64,000 nucleotides of DNA from Ascaris suum. Its lineage: Eukaryota > Nematoda > Chromadorea > Rhabditida > Ascarididae. Shown here piece by piece: positions 12,685-24,725 of this stretch. Below the pieces are notes generated by a model. It did not search any database, was not told where the DNA came from, and saw nothing but the letters and a program-made list of their open reading frames with translations. The stretch covers positions 13,429,866 to 13,493,865 of the forward strand of contig CM024170.1 in the NCBI GenBank assembly GCA_013433145.1, written 5' to 3'. A program made the translations under genes and the position numbers. Numbering within the stretch: the stretch's first letter is position 1; each line of letters begins with the position of its first letter.

Positions 12685-15379
12685 CTCTTTATCACAGGTT
12701 TACTCAGATGAGCTCTTCAACAGCCAATATCCTAAAGGAGATATGCGAGCATCGATTAGAGTTTAATGATTAAAATATGACTTCGAAGAAAGAGAATTCC
12801 CTTCTCCTTTCCACTGTCTAAGGACCGGACCTCAAATACCTTTGCTGCGGAAATTGATGCACCACTTCATCGGTTACTTCGAACTCTTCGCTGTCATCAG
12901 GAACAACAACTTCCACTTAGGAAATCAAATTAACGATCAGTTGACTTGAAACATGTTCTTTTTTACTGATGACCAATGACCAATGACCAAGTCGGTGCCC
13001 ACCGACCAAATAAACGCTATTCTGTAAGTGCTGCACTAAATGAGCGAAAAGCTTCACAATCAAAAATCAGCCAAGAAAGGGATCAGATCGAGAGCTCTTC
13101 GATCCAGAAGAATAAAACGAAACGATCGATTCAATAGCCACTCAGTTCAGTTCAAAAACAAGAAAAAAAAACAGAAACAATGTGCTAACATTGAAATATT
13201 CGCATAACATTTCGATAAGACGAAATTGTTGAACTGGATTGAGCCGAGAGTCTCTCCTATGTGACGATACACAAAATAGTTCATTATCAAGGAGATGCTG
13301 CAACTCGGTATTCCTTACTGCGGTCGATCCACGCCATTTTTGTGATTGCTGCCCACAAAATTTCGTCACCTGAACTATTTCCCGCATAGCATTGCAATGA
13401 TTATCGGCAATTTTATGAGCAACTCTCGAGCAAAATGAAAAAATGGGTTGGAGAGAAATATGAATGATCACTAGTCGAGGACAACATACTGAACTCAAGT
13501 GAAAAAGATATCGAGGATTTCTTAATTTCAAAAACACCTGTGTCGATTTAACAGCAATTAAGAAAAAACGAAGACACAATCCACCTGGGCGATGAAAGAA
13601 GGGGGATGGGGGGATGGGGGAGGGGGGGGGGGAACATACGTACTCAGAGCGTATTTTTGACCTTCCTCCACAACTGTGCAGAAATAATCATAACCAGGTG
13701 CCAATCGCCATGAAATTTTCCCCCTTATATAGCGTATTTTGATTCTCCAACTGTGCATTCATAAGGTTCGCCATGGCTGGGTAATGGAAGTCAGAAGGAG
13801 AAGACCTTTGCTCTTACAGACTTGACTGTGGGAATCTTTATATTTATTTAATAACTCCTATCATAGAAGGGCTTTCGATCCCTCCCTCTACTCCGAGGAC
13901 AATTGGAGACAAACTTCCTTTATTATAGTATATCCCTCAACGAGCTCCCCTCATCAAGAAAACTTCGGTCTTTGTTGATTTCACTTCTTTCAAATTTTTC
14001 ATCTCAACCAAAAAACTTCAAAAAGAAAACGAGGAAGGAACTCCAGGAAAAGAAAAAAATCCTTCATTGCAAGTCTTTATTTCTCTCTTATTAGCAAGGC
14101 TCTGATCTTTTCTTTTTTGTACTAAATTTGAAACGTTACAAGTAAGGCCCATCCCACAATTCTACAGTTGCTCGCTTGGGAACTATTTGCTGGGTTGTTT
14201 ACCTTTTTGGGATACCCTGGATACGTATGGTCCTGTATTGGTCATTGAATACCAAATATAAGTTTTAACACTCCTCAACTAGTCTTGGAATATGTGATGT
14301 ATATAAAAATCTTGCTGTAATAACGATCAGCGACTACGCATTCGGTAACTTGTCGCTGAATAATAATGGTGATCTATGCGAGTTACAGTGAATATTAATT
14401 TAAAAAAAGCTGCTTTCCAAAAAAAAATTGCATTGTAGAGGTGCAGGCACTTCTTTACTCAAGGAAAAATGATGACCACAATTTTTGACGAAAATTTCTA
14501 GACTATTGGAATCTGCATTACCGATTTGCGAAGCATTTCGATGGGATCACTAAAATTTTCTCTTGCTAAAAAAACTTTAGAAATGATATGCTGTCGAAAT
14601 GAACGTTTAAATCTACCAAAAAAAAAAAAAAAAAAACAAAGCTTTCAGATGAATCTTTACTCGTAGTTACTTCAAAGTTATCGATATTTAGGTTGCCGAT
14701 ATCAACAAAATTTTCAACTCTATTGAAAATAAAATTATCAACTCTTTATCCACTCATTGCCAACCATCCTTTAAATACCTCAAAATTTACGAGGAAACCT
14801 TCTCAATTCACAAGAAATGAGGAATCAGAAACGAGGCAAGAAAAAAACGAAGTGAATGTCGAGAAGAAGCGAATGCTAAACAAAAAACTAAATTATCTAT
14901 GAAGGAATTCCCTTAAATAAACGGAATAAAAGCGCCACTTTTATCAATAAATTCATCCTATTTCGTTCGTTCATCCGCTCTACTGCGTGCCCCTCAGACA
15001 CAGTGAATGAGGAAGAAGATGCATATGCACGATCATATACATTCATAACTCAAAAATTTCAAAAAAAAAAAAAGATGCTTCACTACTTAACACGGGTCTC
15101 TTATGAAAAAGATATCGTTCATAAAAGCATCTGAAATGAAGCTACACCTTTAAATGAGTATTACCTGACAATATTTCCAATATAATTCAGTCCTTTAGTA
15201 TGGTTCATTGATAGACTACCATGACATTGTTTGAGTCTATTCAATTATTTCTACTTGTATTTCGGAGAAGAATTATAAACCTGTTCTAATGCTTCGATAG
15301 CACATGCTGGGAATACCTGCTGTCGTCGTGCAGGTGAGGGACATGCCGCTACTGCACCACCTGCTGTCCTTCTCTCCAT
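8294..15379 (-). CDS. Unrecognised large multi-exon protein (gene model from splice-bounded segments)
   Basis: I do not recognise the product. The first exon is 15281-15379: ATG just after TTTTTTTCAAG, MERRTAGGAVAACPSPARRQ, phase-0 donor CAG|GTTTAT. Further segments with an acceptor, an open frame and a donor are 13644-13673, 13190-13584, 12988-13021, 12840-12915 (acidic: VVVPDDSEEFEVTDE), 12375-12456, 11623-11802 (LLHDVRISLLMNLCSLAVQY), 11334-11432, 10917-11000 (YAQQLIALLVDHFILSPAEW), 10814-10883, 10608-10672, about 10128-10031, 9605-9799 (EEVPEFVSYFVAYS, IEVLAHWL), 8983-9114, 8667-8705 and the terminal 8294-8461 (ISRKELSEFLPRFHLENN, TAA). Many are multiples of three and phases mostly agree. 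Two or three junctions (near 10.9, 10.1 and 8.5 kb) do not, so exons are missing or carry one-base errors. Sequence character is helical and HEAT-like. A (TA)n array lies in an intron at 12.6 kb. Confidence 0.5.
9541..9560. repeat. C-rich homopolymer tract
   Basis: Runs of C interrupted by single A residues, in an intron just downstream of the 9605-9799 exon of the unrecognised gene. Confidence 0.8.
10756..10773. repeat. C18 homopolymer
   Basis: Eighteen consecutive C on the plus strand, in an intron of the unrecognised minus-strand gene. One of several G/C tracts in this window. Confidence 0.9.
12615..12682. repeat. (TA)n microsatellite
   Basis: About 34 TA units without interruption, inside an intron of the unrecognised minus-strand gene. 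Confidence 0.97.
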
Positions 15380-17351
15380 ATGAACCTTGAAAAAAATGGA
15401 AGTTGCTCAATGCCTTATCAGTTTCGAAAAAAAGAGCACTTTATCAAGAAAAACTTAAATATACTATTTTCGGCTGCTAGAAGTATACAAAATTATATGC
15501 CCGATAGAATCGTTGAATTGAACATTAAGACGCTTATAACAAATATTGCTTTATCTCCATTAAAAGTTCAACTGCTCAAAGCGTTGTGAAGTTTTTAATA
15601 CCGCTAACTACGCTTTTTGTGCACAACAATGAGAGTATTTAGGAAGGAAAATAAGGCGATAATGCATTTTGAAAAGGAGATGCAAAATTTGCAAGTTATC
15701 GCAAAGAAATTTGCATATTGCGTCATACGCCAAATGTGCACATATGCAATGCCAAATGCTTTGTTTCCTATCGACTGCTCATTTATTACATTCTTTACTT
15801 GCGATGCTATCTCGTATTATCCGATCAACACGCGGGTCCGTGCTACCGGGCCATTTTCCAGCCGCCGATTGATTCACTCGATGGATGGTGGATCACTTGT
15901 GGTGAGAAGATTCCTACCTGATAGTTTAATATTAAATGCTCAATGGTAAAAAGCTATAGAAAATCGTTCCCTTAAAAAATGTGGGGTTCTATAGTTCCCT
16001 CCTACAGCAACACATTCCATGTGTAATTTTTCCATCCAACCAACTACTTTGATATTGCGCAGCAACTGGTGACTGAACTATGCGGGGACGTTATGAAATA
16101 ATGTGGTTATAAGTGTACCAACGGTGGGGAACAAGAATGGACATTCGAGCGCGGATGTACATCGTGCAAGCCATCTGTCTACTTGCCAGCTGAAGTCATG
16201 CTCATACTCGATCTAGACCCCCCTTTTCCCATGCGCTCGATCTCTAGCGGTCGAACGTACCAATTTTTCGATCCGTAATCAGGGAACTCAAACTGTTCGA
16301 TCCTCACTGCAAACTACGAGCTAGCTCCGCGTTACATAGCAGTCAGACACCGCACAGCCCTAACGCAATCGCCTCTACCAGTCTTCACAAACATCAGTGA
16401 GAGTGACCAGCGCATCCTTTCGTCTCAGGATGACGGTGCTTTGTCGATAAAGATGGAACGGTCTATAAAAATCCACATTGTTGTTGAAGCTATGACAAAC
16501 AGAAAATAACCAGACCCGGTGGAGCCGCTCCTTCTCCTTTACGGTTCACATAATGGACGATACACGCATATTTGCCAATTCTGCAACCTTCTCAAAGTTC
16601 GCTCGAATCCTCACTGTCGGTTACCTTTATTGTTCGAACATCGATTTCCAGCCAACGAACAGTAACGAACGACCGAACATTTCAAACTTCTCAACCTGAA
16701 TCAGGGTGAATTTTGAAACCAAATAATAGCTTTGAATGCTTCGAGCAACGTAGGTCCTTCTTCAAGTTTTCACTAATTCGGATCGCTTAATTATTTCCTA
16801 TCACCTCGGACGGCTGGGGCACTATTTAGTGAAGTATGGTACTCTCTTGACAATATGGTATTCGAGTGATAGCCCATTAAGAGTATAATGAAATGTTGGA
16901 TTGTTAAAATGCGCTTTACAAAGTACTTCCACCCGTGTGCAAGTTTGTTGCGTAAAATTTATGCCGTGTAAAACTCTTTCAAGAATATTTCAGAAATATT
17001 GGTTTTCTATTCGCATTTCATATTTTTATTTTTTGGCTCCAGAAACCTCTATCATCAAAACTGAGCGTTCGGCTAAAACTTGGCTAAGTTGCGAATTCCG
17101 TTGATTTCAGTCAAAGTAAAGTAATACATGTTGAGCACAAGTTTAAGCGTTGGTGTCTAAAGTTCATATATGTGTGAGTTGAAACCCCTATATGGCACAT
17201 TGGAAGTTTCATGATTATGTATAACTAATTAAGAATAGATTATTGAAAGACTAACAAGTAGTTTACTTTAAGCGAAGGTAATTGGTCTGTCCTGCGGCAT
17301 CGTTATCTATCGAATTTCGCGGTCTGGAAGGTGCACTAGCATTTGGCAGCT
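15380..17351. other. Intergenic region between two divergent genes, with GC-rich island
   Basis: The minus-strand gene starting at 15379 and the plus-strand CDCA3-like gene starting at 17352 point away from each other, so promoters and 5' leaders of both should lie here. 15.8-15.93 kb and 16.06-16.7 kb are clearly richer in GC than their surroundings. Three overlapping plus-strand frames at 15.6-15.95 kb are all open, which suggests composition rather than coding. 16.6-16.7 kb repeats the word CGAAC several times. I could not match the island to a known RNA. Confidence 0.4.
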
Positions 17352-17923
17352 ATGGGACAATGGTTGGGGAAGTTGTATTCGACGGAAGAAATGTTGCGGA
17401 CACCAGTTATCTCACATGAGGGCCACCAACATCGTATTCTTAACCTCGACCCGAGATCACCTTCCTATGCGATCCCTCGCACTCCAATTGAAGTCGAAGG
17501 GTTCGTCGGAGTTCTTAGTTATTTTATCATGAATCGGGGCGGGCCCGAATATTACCAAAATTATAGAAAAGATTGCATTCGGCCAAAGTTTAGAGGAAGG
17601 CGTTTTTCCCGCTTTCCAACTTGACTGCTCTCAAAGGTTACTCGATTCATTTATTGGAACATTGAAGTATTCCACCGCTTATTTTATTTTATTTCACATT
17701 TAAAAAATACATTTAAATTAACTTAAAATATCAGAATCAAAAATATATTTAAATGGCTGCGAATTTTCAATTTTTTCCAATATGTTTTCGGCAAAAATGA
17801 AATTGACAATTTTTCAGCACACCGAAACGAGCAGGTGAAGCCGAATTTGCAACACCTCGAACAACTACGCAAACCACAAGAACGATTGAAAGCCTTCATC
17901 AGCGGATTCTTAAAAAACAATAG
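17352..17923 (+). CDS. CDCA3 (TOME-1)-like protein
   Basis: Exon 1 is 17352-17500 (ATG two bases after TTTGGCAG) and exon 2 is 17818-17923, ending in TAG. The donor is GAAGG|GTTCG and the acceptor is TTTTTCAG. The split glycine codon keeps the frame, giving 84 aa. Residues 33-45 read DPRSPSYAIPRTP, followed by IEVE. This closely matches the DPRSP...RTPI(Q/E)VE motif of animal CDCA3, an adaptor that promotes mitotic entry by supporting SCF-dependent turnover of Wee1. The second residue is Gly, as in human CDCA3 (possible N-myristoylation). The C-terminal part (TPKRAGEAEFATP) again has TP sites, typical of CDK substrates. The protein is much shorter than human CDCA3 (about 268 aa), so only the N-terminal module is kept. 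The exact function here is inferred. Confidence 0.72.
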
Positions 17924-20081
17924 ATCACATCTGCCTGAATGATGAGTTCAAATTTCCACTTTTTTACGGGAGAGTTTCCCCACAGTGATCACCTTCGATT
18001 TAAATGCATAAATGTCGATATTGTGGTGAATGTCTTATCATAGACCTGAGATAACATTCGTTAGTTCAACAAAAATATCCCGCTCCTCTTTTCCAATGCG
18101 CACTGTACACTTCTTTGCAAAAATTGCTGAATGGTATTGCTTACTAAGCGCAATTATTCATACTTCTTTATTGATATATTGCTATATTCGATTTGATTGT
18201 ACAGTTATATTGTCGATGTTCATTTGTAAACGAGGATGTGACATACCAATTCCTACTTCTTTATTTAGATGATAGGAACAAGGGAGGAAGGCCTACCGAG
18301 TGGTTGCTCAGGTAAGAATTCATTTCCGTTGAGAGTTAAAAATTTTTCAAGTGGAAAACCACGTGGGTCATTTCTATGGGAAAGGGATGATTACTTCGTG
18401 ACACCTCCATTTACACCTCATATTTTATTCACATCCCTTTCACATATGTCCTTATTTCATTTTTGATTTTATTCGTCTATTGTTTTCTGTATCGTTTTCA
18501 AAGCAATAAATCGGTTCATTTGGCATATGTTGATTTTTTTTTCCAAAGGGAATTTTCATCGTTTTGAAGGATTTCTTTGAAAATAAAATAAATGCTTGAG
18601 GGGGGGAGGGGTAGTTTAAAAATTAAAAAAAAAACCCATCGCCATATCCTTTTTCTGTTTTATTTATTCCAATGCTAAAAAGAAAGCATCTCACGTAGTT
18701 TTTTCGACTTCATATCCCAATGAGATGAAGTCGAACTCTTTTATTGCTTCGTTTCTAAAATTTTTCAACGCTCTATGATTTCCTACGTTGTACTTTTATC
18801 TGAATCTATCATATTGCCCCATCGTCTTTATATTATTACTCTTTCAATTGTATATATAGTATACAATAAACGTATTGCAAGAGTGTATTTGTAACACTGA
18901 AGTAAAGAGATATGAATTATTCGATTTGTCTTCTTATAAAACTAGAATTTTATTCATATATAAATATGAAATTATACAAAAACCATAAATATGTCTCTTA
19001 AAAACACACAGACAGATGATATGATGCACATATGCAAATTTTTTTAATCAACAAAAACAGAAGCCTCTTTATGCGCGAAGAACCGAAGTAACGGAGGACA
19101 ATAAACTCGCAACGTTCCACCGCTTCGGCGCATTTTGAGATGACTATACTACATCAGCATCTATATAGCTTTATATCCCACACCGATCGAACCATCTAAC
19201 CCATTGACCAAGTTTTTCAATTTATAATTTGCTGTGAAACTTGAAACTGTTATTTTAGGCCACTGGTTAAGGTAAACATAAACTAGTACGTGGCTTTTAC
19301 CCCTTTAAACGCTACGAATTACTCAGAATTTAGCCTCGGGCAAACATTCACCATAAAATGACTAGGTGGCAACATGCGCTTCATACATGCATGAAGAGCA
19401 CTTTGGACCCATCCCCCTTTCCTGCTTTTTGCCTCTCTGTTCCCTTCCCCGCCCTTCCCTCATGTCGTGTAAGAACCATTTGACGACGAAGCATTGAGTG
19501 CTTTTCGTTATTATTACTGCTTCTTTAGGTGAAAGAGTCTCTCGTCTTATTAAACTGTACAACAGATTTTCTAGACCAAACCTTTCCGGCAAATTGACAG
19601 TAACAAAGCATTCATTAGAATTACACCTAATTTTGGCAATAAATAAAATAACTCCGCAATTGTCAAGGACTTTTCTGTTGGGGGAGGGGGGAGGGTGAGG
19701 GGAGAGGGGGATATTCGGATGCATAATTTCTATTAGAATAAAATGATCCTTGATTCACAATCACAGAGGATGAAACTCTTACAATGTTAACGGGCAATTT
19801 GCATTACGATATTTCCTGCTGTATTTAAAGAAAACATCTCTATCCTTGTGAAATAAAATAAACGCATCAAAATCAAACATGAAACAACATTTTTTTTCAA
19901 TTTTATTATATGAGTAAGTAAGGAAAATAAGACAACAACACGGTGCGATGGCAACTAGGAGTAAGGTTCAAGTGTTTCCTTACAGGTGAACACCTTTCCT
20001 CTCCTTTTTCTGTGATCACCCAAGAAGCAGCATACCTCCTCTCTGTCTCGCACCGTCTGCAGAAATGACTAGCGAAACAAA
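17924..20081. other. Intergenic, convergent gene ends
   Basis: Holds the 3' UTRs of the CDCA3-like gene (+) and FPGT (-). A 65-codon plus-strand frame starting at ATG 18269 directly after TTTATTTAG (MIGTREEGLPSGC) could be a tiny gene or an extra exon, but I found no support beyond its splice-like border. A perfect inverted repeat lies at 18703-18735. G-rich runs occur at 18.6 and 19.68-19.71 kb. Otherwise AT-rich. Confidence 0.4.
18703..18735. repeat. Perfect 11-bp inverted repeat
   Basis: TTCGACTTCAT at 18703-18713 and its exact reverse complement at 18725-18735, with an 11-nt loop. It lies about 0.8 kb downstream of the CDCA3-like stop codon, between convergent genes. Confidence 0.65.
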
Positions 20082-23000
20082 CTAGTGTGCCAACGATGTG
20101 AGCTTAGTCATTTTGCGATAAGCAAGCATCTCTCCGATATCCTTCATGCGCAAAACATCAGCTATTGAAAGAAGCTCACCACCTCGAGGAGGACCATTTA
20201 TTATGGCATATAAAGTCGCATCTAAGGATTCAGATGCAGATGCACATACCGCAAATATTGGCAGATTCCAAAGACTGCCATCCACTGATCCGCATGCGTC
20301 AACTCTATGTGAAAACCATCGCAAATCAACGAGATTTTTCGCCTTTAGGTTATCATCAACTGAGAACGCCACCGTTACGAAGCGCAAATGTCGACCAACA
20401 AGTGCGTCTATCGTATGTCGGATAATGATTGTTGTAGCTATTACTCGATTAGGAATTATAACATGATGATTGCTTGAGCAACAACTTATCACACAATCAT
20501 CACCAATGTCAACACCACAACGAAAATCACATAATTCCACAACGCTTCTCTCACCTATCTGAAAATTATGCAAATTTTTAATTTCTGTACAAAATTATGG
20601 AAATAATATGTAAATTATCGAAACAAGTAAATAATATGTCGATCAAAACTGTTGAAAATAAAAATTTTTATTAAAGTCTGAAGAGAATAATGTTGTATTA
20701 AAGAACGTAAAATCGAGATAATTAAAAAGATGAAGAAATGTTGATCATTGACTATAGGAAATACAATCTCGAACTCAATAATATCCGAAGAAACGTTTTA
20801 AAAATACTCACAAGATTTTCGAGTTTCAATAATTGTTGCAGCATTTCAGGCTTCTAATCAAAACTAAAAATGCGCGATTAACTAATTTGCTTCAAACAGT
20901 AATAGCTAATTGAATTCCAAAAACTGAAAGGTAATTAATTTCTAAAAGATAATGAAAATCTCAAATAAAAAAAAATGATAGATAACATTTCCCTATCTCA
21001 AAACTCGTTAATGAAAAATGACAGCTTATTGAATCGAATGATTTTCTAGGAGCTAGTGAAAAAAAAAAAAAAGATTAACCTGCGAATTGGATGCAATGAT
21101 TGAACATATCGACTGTTGTGGTGTTATTTTGAACTGATTCATGAATATTGATGAAGGCATATAATGCATCAACAATTCAAGAACGGTGCCGAAATGAAAG
21201 AATGAATTCTTCGGTAATCGTATCACCTCATTGGATCTATTTCTGTAAAAATACTGTACTAATAAATGATATCCATTCATTATCTAGTATTTAATTACTA
21301 TTCTATTCTATTTCTTTACGATTATTCGAGTTCCTTCTCTAATTTCTTGTATTACTTCATACAAATAGCTCTCATTCAGTGATTTTTGAGACAAGGTACA
21401 GAATAAATAAGCATAGTGAATATTTAAAAATAGCAAGAGAATTCGAATTACACGGAAATGAATAGAAAAAAGCACTAGAAACGGTGGTAAGATGCGCGCT
21501 TTTTATTATCCCACTCGTTGGAATAGCTTAAACTATGAAGGTGCACAATAATGCATTCATACCTTAGCTGAACTGATTGTTCGCACAAATCTTCAATAGG
21601 AAATTCTTCCCATGAAGTGATCAATTATAAAACAGGACACGATCGATGATCAGTGCATTTGTGAAATACATACGTGGTCAAGTTTTGGCAAACTTATTTG
21701 CTTCTAAGTACGAGGATCCGATGGCTTTTAGAGATTGCTATATAGGATCGCCGAATGCTGCAGAATAATATATCCTCCAACTATCGTACCTCTAGCTTTA
21801 GTGGTTCCCAAACCGGAACTATCTGGTAAAAACACACACACACACACCAACCTCCGAGTGGACAAGATCAACCGGCGACGGTACGTGCTTTGCAATCTCA
21901 TTTAATAAAAAATTCTAAACAATTATGGCCATCTTTGTTCTTTTAAATCAGATAGAAAACAAATTCTTAATGGTTTTACTTACCTGAACACATTGGCATA
22001 AGCTCGTCTAGCTCGTGCTAGGGGTTCACACACATCGAAATAATCCCACAGAGGTGATGTGCCCAAAGCTCGTAAAAAATCTCCATAGCAACATGTTTCG
22101 CATTCAATCGGTGTGCAACGCTTTAACGCGATCAGATCACCGACGATCCTCGGCGACAGAATAAAGAAGCTATCGGTAAGTGTATATTCCTCTCTCTCAG
22201 GCTCATTAATTATACTGTTGTCATTTCCACTCCTTTGATCTACCATCAGTTTCGAAACACCATCGACTCCCAGCAGCGCATTACCCTCATTTCGTCGGTC
22301 GGTTGTTTCAATCAGTCCATCATTCAACCGTAACGTCTGTTCGGTCGGCTTCTGAAGCACTCGCCATAGTTGATCATGTTTCATTACGTAAACGCCATGC
22401 TCAGTGGCCACTTTGATTGTTGAGGGATGTGCAAATAGGGTGACTTCTGAGAGGCCGATATGTATATCACTTGGAATATACTCAAGCGTATCCGATGAGC
22501 ATATAACCACACCAAGTGGCATCGCATCTACGATCGGACTGCAACAGAAAAATCCTGAGAATGATGATATTTCATCCCATTTGAAACATGAAGTTGTAGT
22601 AGATGCACCACGACGCACAGGGTTCCCGAAGGGGATCACTTATTTGACTGCTTGCCCGAAAGGCTCCCCGATCTTTTTCTTATATGCTTCATATCCCCTC
22701 CGATTCACACTAATTTTTTTTGGAATCCACAAAGCGTGAACCGATCTCCGATTTATTCTCCCCTCTCCGCAAAAATATCAACGGAAACCTCAGAAAAGAA
22801 GATAAGTGAAAGTACATTTTTCCAAGTAAAAAAAAAACAGAAATCAGTTCAAAAATTTCAACTAGTAAGTTTCAATTGTGAATGCCTGCAATTTAAAAAG
22901 TTCCGTATTTTTTGCAACAAAATCAATTCCTCGAGAATGAGGGAATTTTCTGGAAAACTTTTTGGTTCCCACTCGAAAATACCGCGAGAAAATCGTTTGA

Positions 23001-24725
23001 TTCCTCCGTTTGGAATAAAAGTTTTTCTTTCTCTCTCATATTATTTCCGTTGATCTCTCAATTAAAGAGGTTTTTCAACTTCAGAAAGATAACCTAGAAA
23101 TTTCGAATTTTTAACGCCCAATTTATTATTTATTCTTATGATTTGATATAATGTTAACATGAAGCGAAAATTTTTGAATACAACGGCAATGAAGCTAAAT
23201 GAAAATATTTATGATAGCCTTCAAAATCTCAACGCCACAACTTATAGCACCTAGCTTGCAACATAAAGAACAGCCTTTATTGGTAATGATGAATGCAATG
23301 AACGTTCCTTTCAGCGAAAATTTCCACTGCTATGACTTTCACTCAATCTCCCCCCCCCCCCCCCCCCTTGTGACATAAGCGCCAAGATACTCATCGAAGA
23401 AAATATTAAAATCAATGGTAAAATTTCTCAACGAATACATCGTCAAATCAGTTGAATATTCTTCACTCTTCATGACTGCTTGTGCTCATGCATGTATTTG
23501 TGTTCACTGTTGTGATATATGATATAATATACGTGAGAGTTTATACGTGACATTGATAACAAACATGATATTTGCTTCACGTAGCGACTAGAAAATTTTC
23601 GAAAAGGAAATAAATGAGATGATACAATTAGTGCAAAAAGGAGTATGCGTGCAAAATTTCAGAACTGATGCATGCACTCTGGATGGCCCATCGTTCTCTG
23701 CAACGTTAGAGAACGTGGGCCATCCAAAAAGGTGCATCAGTCTAAATATCTATAAGAAAAAAAAATATCACAAGTATAACAAGATAATACCGTACCAAGA
23801 AGAGCAGTCGGAAAAGACCAAAATGGGGTGCCATCGTTAAATGCAACAGTGCCCCACCATTTCCCAAGATAGTCTAAAGTATCAACAAAAAAAACGCAGG
23901 TAATTTTCACGATATGGTCACGCCATCCTTTACCAATAATTCAACAAAAGATCCATCAAATCTAACCGATACGATAGAAGCTTCATTTCTAGAAAGGTTT
24001 TTCCATTCGGTAACATCATAAACACTTTGCCGATAGCCGATGCTGTTGGAAGACGTTGACTAAGTCCACCTGAGTGAATCAGAAGCACACGCCATTTCTC
24101 GTACGATTTATCGAATCGATCATGAAGGTATTCCAATACGAGGAGAGTTGCACCGCCCGAACCTTTGATTATTTGTTAATGTCATGTTTGCAGAATCAAA
24201 ACAGATAATGAGACAAATAACTGGCTTAAATGAAATAATAATAAAAATTTGCATATTAAATACGTCAAGCATTTTCTCGCCTTATCGCCTCACTCACAAG
24301 TTCATCGTCACAGAAACTCTCGAACCTTTAATAATATTTCTATTTCATTCTTGGCCTACTTATACTCATCCTGGCTTTAGATCTGCTTTCAGCAACACCT
24401 CCACACGATACTCGTAATGATTTTTGAAAACATTCAATCAGCACAAATATGCAAAAATTGAAATTAAATGGATCCTCACACTAACGAGCAAATATATTTC
24501 CTTGAGATTAAAGATAAGCAGTGATATTAGGGTGAAAATATCGAGGAAAATGTTAGAGAAAAAAAAAGAATGCATACCGATACGAATATTCGACGGTCGA
24601 TCGTCAACGACAAGAAATCTTTCGGCAAAATCATTCAATTCGTGCAATATTTCGGCAATCTCAATCTCGAATGCATGTTTTTGTTCAACATCACATGCCG
24701 TTAATACGACCGCATCCCATTTCAT
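20082..24725 (-). CDS. FPGT: Fucose-1-phosphate guanylyltransferase (GDP-L-fucose pyrophosphorylase)
   Basis: FPGT makes GDP-L-fucose from fucose-1-phosphate and GTP, the last step of cytosolic fucose salvage. Six exons with perfectly matching phases: 24578-24725, 23967-24162, 21984-22538, 21080-21242, 20812-20850 and 20082-20558 (stop). Total 525 aa, somewhat shorter than human FPGT (about 590-600). Family blocks in order: WDAVVLTACDVEQ near residue 3; GSGGATLLVLEYL near 50; the nucleotidyltransferase signature LLIHSGGLSQRLPTASAIGK near 75; FAHPSTIKVATEHGVYVM; CETCCYGDFLRALG near 280; and at the C terminus LWNLPIFAVCAS and LLSIADVLRMKDIGEMLAYR. No frame problem is seen. ATG 24725 follows a TATGCAG acceptor-like site by two bases, consistent with trans-splicing. 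Intron 2 (22539-23966) carries a strong hairpin and a C18 tract. Confidence 0.93.
23350..23367. repeat. C18 homopolymer
   Basis: Eighteen consecutive C on the plus strand, in intron 2 of FPGT. Confidence 0.9.
23664..23741. ncRNA. Candidate hairpin RNA (pre-miRNA-like) in FPGT intron 2
   Basis: 78-nt imperfect hairpin. A 9-bp base stem (ACTGATGCA/TGCATCAGT) is followed by a 7/6-nt internal loop, then 11 bp (TGGATGGCCCA/TGGGCCATCCA), a one-base bulge, 8 bp (CGTTCTCT/AGAGAACG) and an 8-nt loop. Arm length, small terminal loop and intronic position resemble a microRNA precursor. The palindrome folds similarly on either strand; if processed from the FPGT intron it would be on the minus strand. 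I recognise no known miRNA seed. It could also be a small inverted-repeat element. Confidence 0.45.

Noticed and set aside
15617..15949. Three overlapping plus-strand frames of 67-110 codons
   Set aside because: All frames are open at once in a GC-rich island, with no homology, so this is composition rather than coding.
24376..24415. Possible extra FPGT exon with a GTATAAGT donor
   Set aside because: The exon starting at 24162 (GSGGATL) joins the first exon in perfect phase with the family sequence, leaving no room for it.
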